From positions 124,001 through 188,000 of the forward strand of contig CAYUOH010000002.1 in assembly GCA_964446385.1 (NCBI GenBank): a DNA stretch of 64,000 bases. Reading direction: 5' to 3'. This document shows positions 52,231 through 59,549 of the stretch, piece by piece (the stretch's first letter is position 1; each line of letters opens with the position of its first letter). The notes under the pieces were generated by a model. That model was not told where the DNA came from, searched no databases, and saw only the letters and a program-made list of their open reading frames with translations. This DNA comes from CAYSRC01 sp964446385. GTDB taxonomy: Bacteria; Bacillota; Clostridia; Oscillospirales; Ruminococcaceae. Both the position numbers and the translations under genes were made by a program.

Positions 52231-53010
52231 ATGAGTAAAAAGAATAAACCCGTATCCAATTTTACAGTTGATCCTTTCATCAAATGGGCTCACAAATCCG
52301 GACGTATCTTTATATTTTGCTTCACCGCCTACACCTTTCTTGTTCCGCTTACCATGTTCATCATTTACGGCGTATGGCCCAAGTTCACGGACATCCTTCC
52401 AGGATTGATTGCCATCTTTACGATGATGATCCCTGTTACTATCGCGGAGGTCGGCACATACACTCCGCTTCTTGGTTCCTCTTCATATCTGACGTTCATC
52501 ACAGGCAACCTGATGAACCTGAAAATTCCCTGCGCCCTAAACGCGCAGAAGGTTGCAGGCGTTGACGCCAACACCACCGAGGGCGACGCTATCTCCCTCA
52601 TCAGCACATGCGTAAGCTCCATCGTTACAACTCTTGTTTTGGTAATCGGCCTTTTGCTTATCGTCCCTCTTAAGGGATTCCTGCAGAACCCCGCCGTCAG
52701 TGCCGCAAGCGGATATCTGCTTCCCGCTCTGTTCGGCTGCCTGATGCTCGGCTTCCTTGGAAGCACCGGCAAGACCAAGATTAAGAATAAGATGCTTGTA
52801 GCGGTTCTTCCCGCAATTCTGGCTGCCGTTCTGACAATAATCGGTTTCCTGAATGCCGGTACAGCCGGCATAGCACTCGTGATTGTAATCCCGATGTGCA
52901 TCGGTATTGCATACCTGCTTTGGAAGAAGGGCGTTGTCAAAGTTGTCAACGCTGACGGAAGTGATATTATTGTAAAAGAAGACGCTCCCGAGGTCACTCC
53001 TGCGGAATAA
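52231..53010 (+). CDS. Multi-pass membrane protein, partner of the DUF5058-like protein
   Basis: A 259-residue protein with about seven hydrophobic segments and a short acidic C-terminus. A conserved-looking polar stretch, EVGTYTPLLGSSSYLTFITG (about residues 71-90), followed by NLKIPCALNAQKVAG, might line a substrate path. I do not recognise the family. The AAGGAAAGGTAG ribosome site lies between the upstream stop and its ATG. Context (M20 amidohydrolase, DUF5058-like protein) suggests a two-component importer of N-acyl amino acids or small peptides. That function is inference. A terminator follows. Confidence 0.65.
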   Translation: MSKKNKPVSNFTVDPFIKWAHKSGRIFIFCFTAYTFLVPLTMFIIYGVWPKFTDILPGLIAIFTMMIPVTIAEVGTYTPLLGSSSYLTFITGNLMNLKIPCALNAQKVAGVDANTTEGDAISLISTCVSSIVTTLVLVIGLLLIVPLKGFLQNPAVSAASGYLLPALFGCLMLGFLGSTGKTKIKNKMLVAVLPAILAAVLTIIGFLNAGTAGIALVIVIPMCIGIAYLLWKKGVVKVVNADGSDIIVKEDAPEVTPAE

Positions 53011-53040
53011 CAGTAAAATTTGCCTTCGGCATGTAAATAC

Positions 53041-53076
53041 AAACGGCTTCTTCTGTTGAAGGAGCCGTTTTATTTT
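53041..53076 (+). terminator. Intrinsic terminator of the M20 operon
   Basis: AAACGGCTTCTTC (53041-53053) pairs with GAAGGAGCCGTTT (53058-53070) through one wobble, then TATTTT. Confidence 0.88.
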
Positions 53077-53080
53077 GAGA

Positions 53081-53109
53081 TTGCCATTTGCGGGATTATC
53101 TTATATAAT
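53081..53109 (+). promoter_or_regulatory. Sigma-A promoter of the polyferredoxin gene
   Basis: TTGCCA (53081-53086) and a perfect TATAAT (53104-53109) with a 17-base spacer, about 70 bases before the start. Confidence 0.78.
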
Positions 53110-53179
53110 TAGGTTGTCTATACAAGTTTAGCAACTCTTGTTTAATATTCAAATAATTAAAAATATCGGAGGATACATA

Positions 53180-53560
53180 ATGAAAAAGCTTACCGTTAAA
53201 AAGGGCATCGAATGCATGGCCTGTCTTGGCTGTGTGAATGCCTGCTCCCTTACGTATGCCAAAGAGATGAATCCCCTGAAAGCATATATCCAGATTACCG
53301 AGAAGGACGGCAAGGTAAAGCCCGTTGTCTGCATACAGTGCGGTAAGTGCGCCTCCGTCTGCGAGCAGGGCGCTATTACTCAGAACGCCAAAGGCACATA
53401 CATGATCAACAAAAAGCTCTGTATAGGCTGCGGCAAATGCGCCGAGGTGTGCCCGCTTAAGGTTATCGTTATCAATGACGGCAAAGCCGGAAAGTGTATC
53501 GCCTGCGGCATCTGCGCCAAGAACTGCCCGATGGAGATGCTTGAGGTTGTAGAGCAGTAA
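53180..53560 (+). CDS. Polyferredoxin-like protein with four 4Fe-4S motifs
   Basis: A 126-residue protein with sixteen cysteines in four CxxCxxCxxxC motifs: C12-C22 (CMACLGCVNAC), C51-C61 (CIQCGKCASVC), C81-C91 (CIGCGKCAEVC) and C106-C116 (CIACGICAKNC). This matches the electron-transfer subunits (HycB/PhsB-like) that accompany tungsten aldehyde oxidoreductases and other anaerobic redox enzymes. No such partner is adjacent, so it may serve the Fe-S aldo/keto reductase or a remote enzyme. It is soluble, with no signal. The ATG at 53180 follows CGGAGGA; the gene has its own promoter and terminator. Confidence 0.92.
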   Translation: MKKLTVKKGIECMACLGCVNACSLTYAKEMNPLKAYIQITEKDGKVKPVVCIQCGKCASVCEQGAITQNAKGTYMINKKLCIGCGKCAEVCPLKVIVINDGKAGKCIACGICAKNCPMEMLEVVEQ

Positions 53561-53588
53561 GTTACCTATCATCCGAATGTATTCATAT

Positions 53589-53618
53589 AAAGGTCTGCTA
53601 TGTGAAGCAGGCCTTTTT
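53589..53618 (+). terminator. Intrinsic terminator
   Basis: AAGGTCTGCT pairs with AGCAGGCCTT through one wobble, loop ATGTGA, then a T run. Confidence 0.9.
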
Positions 53619-53621
53619 TGT

Positions 53622-53650
53622 TTGACTGGATAACTGATTTAATCTATATT
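53622..53650 (+). promoter_or_regulatory. Sigma-A promoter of the esterase-like gene at 53691
   Basis: TTGACT (53622-53627), a 17-base spacer and TATATT (53645-53650), with AGAAGGAG as the ribosome site further on. Confidence 0.72.
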
Positions 53651-53690
53651 TATTATAAAGAATATATATTAAAAGAAGGAGAACATAATT

Positions 53691-54575
53691 ATGGGTTTAC
53701 TGCGTTTCAACTACAGAAGTCAGGCCTGCGGTTTCTGGCTTGATATCGTCGTAGCTGTTCCTACAAGCAACCTGAGCTATTACGACATGGCAGAGGGCAC
53801 ACGCCACAACGATCGTATCGCCCCGGGTGCCAAGCTTCCCTTCGTTTACAAGCCCGGCATGAAGTTCCAGACCGTTTATCTTATCCACGGCGGCGGAGAT
53901 GAGTGCACGCTGCCCTACCGCTATATGAATATTGAGCGCTATGCCGATGAGAACAACGTAATGCTCGTCACCCCCAGCATCCCTAACAGCTTCGGCGTAA
54001 ATACCAACTACGGCGTCGATTACCAGACATTCCTGGCAGAGGAGCTTCCTCTCGTTATCCAGAGCCTGTTCCCGAGTGCGCCGGGCCGCGAGAACAACTT
54101 TATCACCGGTTTCGCGATGGGCGGCAACGTTGCCCTGGGCACCGGACTTATGCATCCCGAAATGTTCTCGGTCGTCGCGGACGTGTCAGGCGGTATCGGT
54201 CTGACGGTCAACACCGAAAAGTTCGCGGCGGAGCTTGACAACCCCGAGCGCGCCAAATTCCCGCTTGTAAAGTCTACATTCGGAAGCGGCTCAGATCTTC
54301 CCGGAAGTATTCACGATATGGGCAAGATTGCCCGCGAGAACATCGGGAAGGGCTTACAGAACCCGAAGTACCTCTTTGTATGGGGAAGCGAGGAAGGCGC
54401 CATAGGCAAGCGCGTTGAGGCCGATGCCAAAGCAATGAAGGAAATGGGATATGACGTGGAGGCTACCTGCTATGAGGGGTACAACCACTTCTATCCGTTG
54501 TGGGATATGTATTACCAGAAGCTCCTGGGCGAGATCCTCCCGCTCAGGCGCGAGCCGATTTTCCCGGAGAACTAA
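53691..54575 (+). CDS. Esterase-D-type homologue with Ser-to-Ala nucleophile (predicted pseudoenzyme)
   Basis: A 294-residue alpha/beta hydrolase clearly related to the esterases at 24228 and 25004. It has YLIHGGGDE (63-71) at the oxyanion hole and the C-terminal YNHFYPLWD with the candidate triad His. The nucleophile elbow, GMSMGG in the paralogue, reads GFAMGG: codon GCG (Ala142) where Ser is required. No other Ser is at a suitable position. Reading frame, codon use, promoter and ribosome site are intact, so the gene does not look decayed. It may bind an ester without cleaving it, or regulate a partner. No signal peptide. A terminator follows. Confidence 0.85.
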   Translation: MGLLRFNYRSQACGFWLDIVVAVPTSNLSYYDMAEGTRHNDRIAPGAKLPFVYKPGMKFQTVYLIHGGGDECTLPYRYMNIERYADENNVMLVTPSIPNSFGVNTNYGVDYQTFLAEELPLVIQSLFPSAPGRENNFITGFAMGGNVALGTGLMHPEMFSVVADVSGGIGLTVNTEKFAAELDNPERAKFPLVKSTFGSGSDLPGSIHDMGKIARENIGKGLQNPKYLFVWGSEEGAIGKRVEADAKAMKEMGYDVEATCYEGYNHFYPLWDMYYQKLLGEILPLRREPIFPEN

Positions 54576-54580
54576 AATAA

Positions 54581-54622
54581 AAAGGCAGTTGCATGCGAAG
54601 CAGGCAGCTGCCTTTCCTATTT
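54581..54622 (+). terminator. Intrinsic terminator
   Basis: AAAGGCAGTTGC (54581-54592) pairs with GCAGCTGCCTTT (54604-54615) through one wobble, followed by a short pyrimidine-rich tail. Confidence 0.75.
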
Positions 54623-54650
54623 ATAGTCTCCAGGCAATCCCACAGGGTAC

Positions 54651-54679
54651 TGTTTATTTGACGTATAACGTGATATAAT
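54651..54679 (+). promoter_or_regulatory. Extended -10 promoter for the gene pair 54739-56486
   Basis: TGATATAAT (54671-54679) is an extended -10 element; at 17 bases spacing the -35 is a weak TGTTTA (54651-54656). Confidence 0.55.
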
Positions 54680-54738
54680 ACTACGCACAGTATATTCGAC
54701 AATTGGCGAAAAGATTATTCAAGCGTTGAGGTAATAAA

Positions 54739-55632
54739 ATGGATCTTTTCAGCATTATTATTGGAATAACGGCGGCAGTCGTTGCCGTCGCCTCTCTTAT
54801 CCGTGAGGAAGACCTTCGAAGGCAGCTCCGCGAAGCGAACAGACGCCTTGCCGGTCTTCAGCAGGAATTCGACGACCTGCCCGAGGAAGAATACTACGAT
54901 CTGGTCGATATGGATTCCGATGAGGACGAAGTGGAGGAAACTGAGGAAGCTGAGGAAGCTGAGGAAGCTGAGGAAGCATCCTTAGAAAACACTGTTGACC
55001 CCGACGAAGGCCTCGAGGAGTTCGACAATAATTTCGAGACCCGGGTCGCGCGGATACAGCACAAGAAGGCGGATTATCTTATAAACCACCTCCGTCTCGA
55101 TTTTGACACCGAAAGTTTATTCATTCCCGAAGACGAAGAAGGCCCCGATCAGATTCCCATTAACATCTCTGCCGAACCCGAACCCGAAGAGGAAGAGGAA
55201 CAGGCTTTATACGGCGAGCAATTTAAAGGAAAAGACAATGACGGGCTTAGCACCGGAATAAACCACCGAAGCGTTGTCCGCAATATGACTCTGAAGGGTG
55301 CGCCATTCGTGATGGACGAATGCATATTCTCGGGATTCCGCGGTTTCAACATAGCAAAAATGACCTTCAGAAATATCACAAAGAAAGTTATTATCTCGCT
55401 TACACTCGACATCCTGTGCGACGATCCCTACGATAACACTGTTGCGGCTGTTGAGAATTTCGAGTACAAAGATCTTACCGTCAAACCGGGCACTCAGTTC
55501 GGTTACGGTACCACGATAAACCTTCCCGATCGGACCGTCGGCATCACACCCGCGGTAAAAAATATCCGGTTCAGCGACGGCTCATCCTGGGAAACAGATG
55601 ACACCAACTGGTTCCCCGGCAGCAATGTATAA
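54739..55632 (+). CDS. Membrane-anchored acidic protein of unknown function
   Basis: A 297-residue protein. Residues about 4-20 are hydrophobic and would anchor it with most of the chain in the cytoplasm, since an arginine-rich amphipathic helix (REEDLRRQLREANRRLAG) follows. Residues about 49-90 and 130-158 are highly acidic; the first acidic block contains five Glu-Glu-Ala/Thr units encoded by a 9-base repeat. Residues about 180-297 form a compact beta-rich domain (MTFRNITKKVIISLTLDI, TVKPGTQFGYG, IRFSDGSSW) that I cannot assign. TGAGG precedes the ATG. It is probably co-transcribed with the next gene, 17 bases downstream. Confidence 0.65.
   Translation: MDLFSIIIGITAAVVAVASLIREEDLRRQLREANRRLAGLQQEFDDLPEEEYYDLVDMDSDEDEVEETEEAEEAEEAEEASLENTVDPDEGLEEFDNNFETRVARIQHKKADYLINHLRLDFDTESLFIPEDEEGPDQIPINISAEPEPEEEEEQALYGEQFKGKDNDGLSTGINHRSVVRNMTLKGAPFVMDECIFSGFRGFNIAKMTFRNITKKVIISLTLDILCDDPYDNTVAAVENFEYKDLTVKPGTQFGYGTTINLPDRTVGITPAVKNIRFSDGSSWETDDTNWFPGSNV
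54934..54978 (+). repeat. In-frame 9-bp tandem repeat, five units
   Basis: GAGGAAGCT is repeated five times, the first unit reading GAGGAAACT and the last GAGGAAGCA, encoding Glu-Glu-Ala/Thr. The copy number may vary by slippage without breaking the frame. Confidence 0.9.
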
Positions 55633-55649
55633 CAATAGGTAAAAATACA

Positions 55650-56486
55650 ATGAGTACAGACAACATCATCACCGACGAAGGAATTCCCAGTCCTGACAGG
55701 TCGGCGAACACCGAGCCCATGTTTATCGAGAGCGCGGGTCTCGCGGGATTTCCTTTCAATAAAATCAAAGCTGAGGCTGCGGCGTATTCCTGCACCGGCA
55801 AGCCCAGGATAGTCCTCAACGATGAGCGTATAATTTGCTACAATATTTCCGACAGCCTCGATATTTTCCCTCACCTTACGCTTGACAGCGCTTTCAGAAT
55901 TCTTTTGTACGTATCAATAGGCGGCGACGGATTATTCTGCACCGTCTGCGCGATGCAGAAAGGCTTCGACCCCGAACCTCTTAATATCGTCCCTGCAGGT
56001 CAGGCAATAAGCTGGAATCATCCGCTCCTGGGCGTCAACCCGTTGGAGGTCGTGTTGCGCGACGGCACGCCTGAAAGCTTTATGGAGGGAATTATGTACC
56101 GCGATTTCCTCGAGAATATGACAGAATCCATAGGCCTCGGCACATTTGAGAATGAAATTCTTACGGCGGTTCCTGCGGAATACGAAAAATACAAGAGCGG
56201 ATTCGACATTAAAATAAACAACTGGACGCCCAAAATTGTCTGGAATACGGTATCTCTGTGGCGCCACAGAGCGGCGGGCACCGTATACGGACGTCCGCGC
56301 GAGACCATAACTATGGAGACTAACCGCTACGATTCGCTGCGTTACTACAACGAGGTTATGGCTATGCTTAAACGCGGCCGCACCGGACCGTACCCCAACA
56401 CCACGGTAAGCGTAATTCCCAATCCCAATCTCGACCGTTCGCTTGTGAACTACATCAGCAGCATGGTCGTGATGGAAAAGAAATAG
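55650..56486 (+). CDS. Conserved-looking soluble protein of unknown function
   Basis: A 278-residue protein without signal peptide or membrane segment. Notable stretches are AGLAGFPFNKIKAEAAAYSC, GKPRIVLNDERIICYNISDS, a tryptophan-containing AISWNHPLLGVNPLEVVLRD and SLVNYISSMVVME at the end. I recognise no catalytic motif and no family. It follows the membrane-anchored acidic protein by 17 bases and has the same codon style, so the two likely work together. The start is ATG at 55650, with AATAGGTAAA as a poor ribosome site, which fits translation coupled to the upstream gene. A very strong hairpin ends the unit. Confidence 0.6.
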   Translation: MSTDNIITDEGIPSPDRSANTEPMFIESAGLAGFPFNKIKAEAAAYSCTGKPRIVLNDERIICYNISDSLDIFPHLTLDSAFRILLYVSIGGDGLFCTVCAMQKGFDPEPLNIVPAGQAISWNHPLLGVNPLEVVLRDGTPESFMEGIMYRDFLENMTESIGLGTFENEILTAVPAEYEKYKSGFDIKINNWTPKIVWNTVSLWRHRAAGTVYGRPRETITMETNRYDSLRYYNEVMAMLKRGRTGPYPNTTVSVIPNPNLDRSLVNYISSMVVMEKK

Positions 56487-56525
56487 TTAATAACGTTTTG
56501 ATTATTGATAAATATAGACAAAATT

Positions 56526-56568
56526 TTTAAAGAAAGCACATAGTATTATGTGCTTTCTTTAAATTTTA
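56526..56568 (+). terminator. Long perfect-stem terminator
   Basis: A 17-bp perfect stem (56526-56542 with 56547-56563, core AAAGAAAGCACATA), GTAT loop, followed by TTTT. It separates the unknown gene pair from the V-ATPase operon. Confidence 0.85.
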
Positions 56569-56588
56569 GGGGAATTTAATGTTAATTA

Positions 56589-56617
56589 TTAACAATTTAG
56601 TCTCATCATGGTAAAAT
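56589..56617 (+). promoter_or_regulatory. Sigma-A promoter of the V-type ATPase operon
   Basis: TTAACA (56589-56594), a 17-base spacer and TAAAAT (56612-56617), each five of six to consensus, about 80 bases before the first start. Confidence 0.72.
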
Positions 56618-56695
56618 GATATGGATTAAAATGCGTTTAGTATGTTCACTAAACTGAATGATTAAGTTTAATAACCTCAAAGGAGTATAGTATAT

Positions 56696-57253
56696 ATGGA
56701 GCTTCAGTTACAGGACCTAATATCCTCCATCAAAAAGGACGGCGTGGACGCCGCCAACACCGAGGCTGCAAGAATTGTTGCAGACGCTAAGGTTCAGGCC
56801 GAAAAGATTATCGCCGACGCCAGAATGCATGCAGGCGTTATCGTGGAGGACGCGGAGAATGAGGCGGACCGCCTCGAAGCCACCGCCCGTATCAGCGCCG
56901 AACAGGCGCGCCGCGATGCCGCACTGGCATTTTCAAAGCAGATTGAGGATAAGTACAAATCCCTGCTGAGCAGCGCCGTATCCAAATCCGTGAACGACAA
57001 ATCTTTGGTGAGTCTGATCCGCGCTTTACTTGCTAATGAGGAAGTCTCGGGATACACAGCCGAGTTAGCGGAGGTTACCGACGGACTGAAGGCCGCCCTG
57101 GCCGATGAAATCAAATCCGGTCTTGAAATCCGCGCCTCCAAGGGAGTGCGCGGTTTCCGTCTGTCCGCCAACGACGGTTCCGGATATTTCGACTGCACCG
57201 CTGATGAGCTTGTGTCCATGCTGATGCCCTTCCTCAACGGTCTTGATATCTAA
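56696..57253 (+). CDS. atpE: V-type ATPase subunit E
   Basis: A 185-residue peripheral stalk protein. The first 90 residues form a long Ala/Glu-rich helix (AARIVADAKVQAEKIIADAR) typical of subunit E, and the C-terminal half is the globular domain that binds the A3B3 head (GVRGFRLSANDGSGYFDC). It is the first gene of the operon E-DUF2764-A-B-D-I-K. AAAGGAG lies upstream of the ATG. The stalk partner (G/H subunit) is not seen as a separate gene. Confidence 0.88.
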   Translation: MELQLQDLISSIKKDGVDAANTEAARIVADAKVQAEKIIADARMHAGVIVEDAENEADRLEATARISAEQARRDAALAFSKQIEDKYKSLLSSAVSKSVNDKSLVSLIRALLANEEVSGYTAELAEVTDGLKAALADEIKSGLEIRASKGVRGFRLSANDGSGYFDCTADELVSMLMPFLNGLDI

Positions 57254-57271
57254 ATCAAAGGAGGACTGGAT

Positions 57272-57790
57272 TTGACTTCCTACTATTATCTGATATCCTC
57301 GCTCCCAAGCCTCAGTACCGGCCGCCCCGCCCCTTTCGATTATGACGGATTCCTGAAAGCATGCCGGTTCGCTGTCAGCGACAGGCTGTTCGAAAAGCTT
57401 GAATCCCTTACCCCGGAAAGCGAAGGCGTTCACTTTATGAAGGAGTGGCACGCGTTTTACGGCAGGCTTATCAGCCGTATAAACTACCTGCGCCGTGTAA
57501 AGCTGGGCAAGCCGGCCGAGCCCGTAAACGTGGATGTCGAGATCGCCCGTCTTGCAGACAAGGCTATGAATGCCGGCGACCCGCTTACCGCGGAAAAGTC
57601 GCTTCTGGACGCTCAGTTCGCCCTGGTTGACCGGCTTACGAACAACCATTATTTCGACGAGTATGTGCTGTTCGGCTACGCGCTGAAGCTTCTGCTTCTG
57701 GAGCGCGCCAACGCCTTCGAGACCGAAAAGGGCGAGACAGAGTTCCGCCGCATGTTCGGCGTGATACAGTCACGTATTTTGGAAATATAA
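57272..57790 (+). CDS. DUF2764 family protein of V-type ATPase operons
   Basis: A 172-residue protein starting MTSYYYLISSLPSLS, the recognisable beginning of DUF2764 proteins. These occur between the E and A genes in V-ATPase operons of Bacteroidetes, spirochaetes, chlamydiae and some Bacillota that lack a standard subunit C. The position here is the same and no subunit C gene is present, so it may replace C as the link between rotor axle and stator; that role is inference. TTG is the start, with AAAGGAGG seven bases upstream. Mostly helical, soluble. Confidence 0.82.
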   Translation: MTSYYYLISSLPSLSTGRPAPFDYDGFLKACRFAVSDRLFEKLESLTPESEGVHFMKEWHAFYGRLISRINYLRRVKLGKPAEPVNVDVEIARLADKAMNAGDPLTAEKSLLDAQFALVDRLTNNHYFDEYVLFGYALKLLLLERANAFETEKGETEFRRMFGVIQSRILEI

Positions 57791-57811
57791 CCATTTGAAG
57801 GGATTTGTAAT

Positions 57812-59545
57812 ATGACGACAACAAAAGGATATGTAACCGCCGTAAACGGCAACCTGGTGTCTGTCCGGTTCGAAGGATCCGTAAAAAAGAACGAGGTCGG
57901 ATATATCGTGCTTGAAGACACCCGTTTAAAGGGTGAGGTTATCCGTGTCGATGCGGGCGGCAAAGTCAGTATGCAGATTTACGAGATGACCAACGGAATT
58001 AAGGTCGGAGATCTTGTTGAATTTACAGGCGAATTGATTAGTGTAGAGCTCGGCCCGGGCCTTCTGACACAGATATTCGACGGACTTCAGAACCCTTTGC
58101 CCGAGCTGGCGGATCAGTACGGATTTTTCCTGCAGCGCGGCGTTTACCTTGACCCCATCCCCGACAAATCGTGGGATTTTACACCGATTGCGAAAACCGG
58201 CGATACAGTTTACGCGGGCGACTACATCGGAAGCGTTCCCGAGGGCCTGTTCACTCACTATATAATGGTTCCTTTCGAATGCGAGGGTGCCTTTACCGTT
58301 AAAAGTGTTGTTTCCGCGGGAACATACAATGTACATGACACCGTAGCTGTTATCACAGGCCCGAACGGCGCCGACCGTGAGCTTACAATGATATTTTCAT
58401 GGCCTGTAAAGCAGGCCGTTAAATGCTATTCCAAGCGCCTCCGCCCCGATACGCCGCTTATCACTGGTATCCGCTGCATCGACACATTCCTGCCGGTATC
58501 CAAGGGCGGTACGTTTTGCTCTCCGGGACCCTTCGGCGCCGGCAAGACGGTTCTGCAGCACATGGAGGCCAAGAACGCCGACGTTGACATCGTTATCGTG
58601 GCAGCCTGCGGTGAGCGCGCGGGCGAGGTTGTCGAAGTACTGAAGGAATTTCCCGAGCTTACCGACCCCCGTACCGGACGTTCCCTCATGGAACGTACAA
58701 TCATTATCTGCAATACCTCCTCGATGCCTGTCGCCGCCCGTGAGGCTTCGGTTTATACGGCGATATCGATGGCCGAGTATTACCGCCAGATGGGGCTTGA
58801 TGTTCTGCTCCTGGCCGACAGTACAAGCCGTTGGGCTCAGGCTATGCGTGAGATGAGCGGCCGTCTGGAGGAAATCCCCGGAGAGGAAGCTTTCCCGGCA
58901 TACCTTGAATCCACAATCGCAGGCTTTTACGAGCGCGCAGGCCGCGTTCGGCTTAATAACGGAACGATCGCTTCTGTAACGGTAGGAGGAGCGGTATCGC
59001 CTGCCGGAGGCAACTTCGACGAGCCGGTTACACAGGCTACATTGAAGGTTGTTGGCGCGTTCCACGGACTTTCCCGTGAGCGAAGCGACGCCCGAAAATA
59101 CCCGAGTATCCACCCCGTGGAGTCCTGGAGCAAGTACAAAGGTATCGTGGACATGGACAAGGTCGAAAATGCCCGCAACATTCTCCGCCGCAGCATAGAA
59201 ATCAATCAGATGATGATGGTTGTCGGCGAGGAAGGTACCTCGTCAGAGGATTATATAACATACCAGAAGGGCGAGCTGCTTGACGCCGTTTATCTGCAGC
59301 AGAACTCCTTTGATCCGGTGGATGCCTCCTGCAGCCCCGAGCGCCAGGAGCACGAATTCACCTTATTGTACGACATACTTACCCGCACCTACGATATTTC
59401 CGAAAAACGGGAAATCCGCGCCTTCTTTAACCAGCTCCGCCAGTTCCTTCTCGACTGGCACGGCGACATCTGGGGCAGCGCCGATTACGAAACATCGGAG
59501 CATCGCATCAGGGATTACTACACAGAACGCGTAAAGGAGGCCTGA
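57812..59545 (+). CDS. atpA: V-type ATPase catalytic subunit A
   Basis: A 577-residue catalytic subunit. It has an N-terminal beta-barrel (GYVTAVNGNLVSVRFEGS), the V-type non-homologous insertion after about residue 110, Walker A GPFGAGKT (K245), ACGERAGEV with the catalytic Glu, and the LLADSTSRWAQAMREMSGR segment. It forms the A3B3 head with subunit B, hydrolysing or making ATP on the cytoplasmic side. AAGGGATTTG precedes the ATG. The next gene starts 4 bases after its stop. Confidence 0.97.
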   Translation: MTTTKGYVTAVNGNLVSVRFEGSVKKNEVGYIVLEDTRLKGEVIRVDAGGKVSMQIYEMTNGIKVGDLVEFTGELISVELGPGLLTQIFDGLQNPLPELADQYGFFLQRGVYLDPIPDKSWDFTPIAKTGDTVYAGDYIGSVPEGLFTHYIMVPFECEGAFTVKSVVSAGTYNVHDTVAVITGPNGADRELTMIFSWPVKQAVKCYSKRLRPDTPLITGIRCIDTFLPVSKGGTFCSPGPFGAGKTVLQHMEAKNADVDIVIVAACGERAGEVVEVLKEFPELTDPRTGRSLMERTIIICNTSSMPVAAREASVYTAISMAEYYRQMGLDVLLLADSTSRWAQAMREMSGRLEEIPGEEAFPAYLESTIAGFYERAGRVRLNNGTIASVTVGGAVSPAGGNFDEPVTQATLKVVGAFHGLSRERSDARKYPSIHPVESWSKYKGIVDMDKVENARNILRRSIEINQMMMVVGEEGTSSEDYITYQKGELLDAVYLQQNSFDPVDASCSPERQEHEFTLLYDILTRTYDISEKREIRAFFNQLRQFLLDWHGDIWGSADYETSEHRIRDYYTERVKEA

Positions 59546-59549
59546 AGGA

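Noticed and set aside
54934..54978. Short tandem repeat as a CRISPR-like array
   Set aside because: The units are 9 bases without spacers and lie in frame within a coding sequence.
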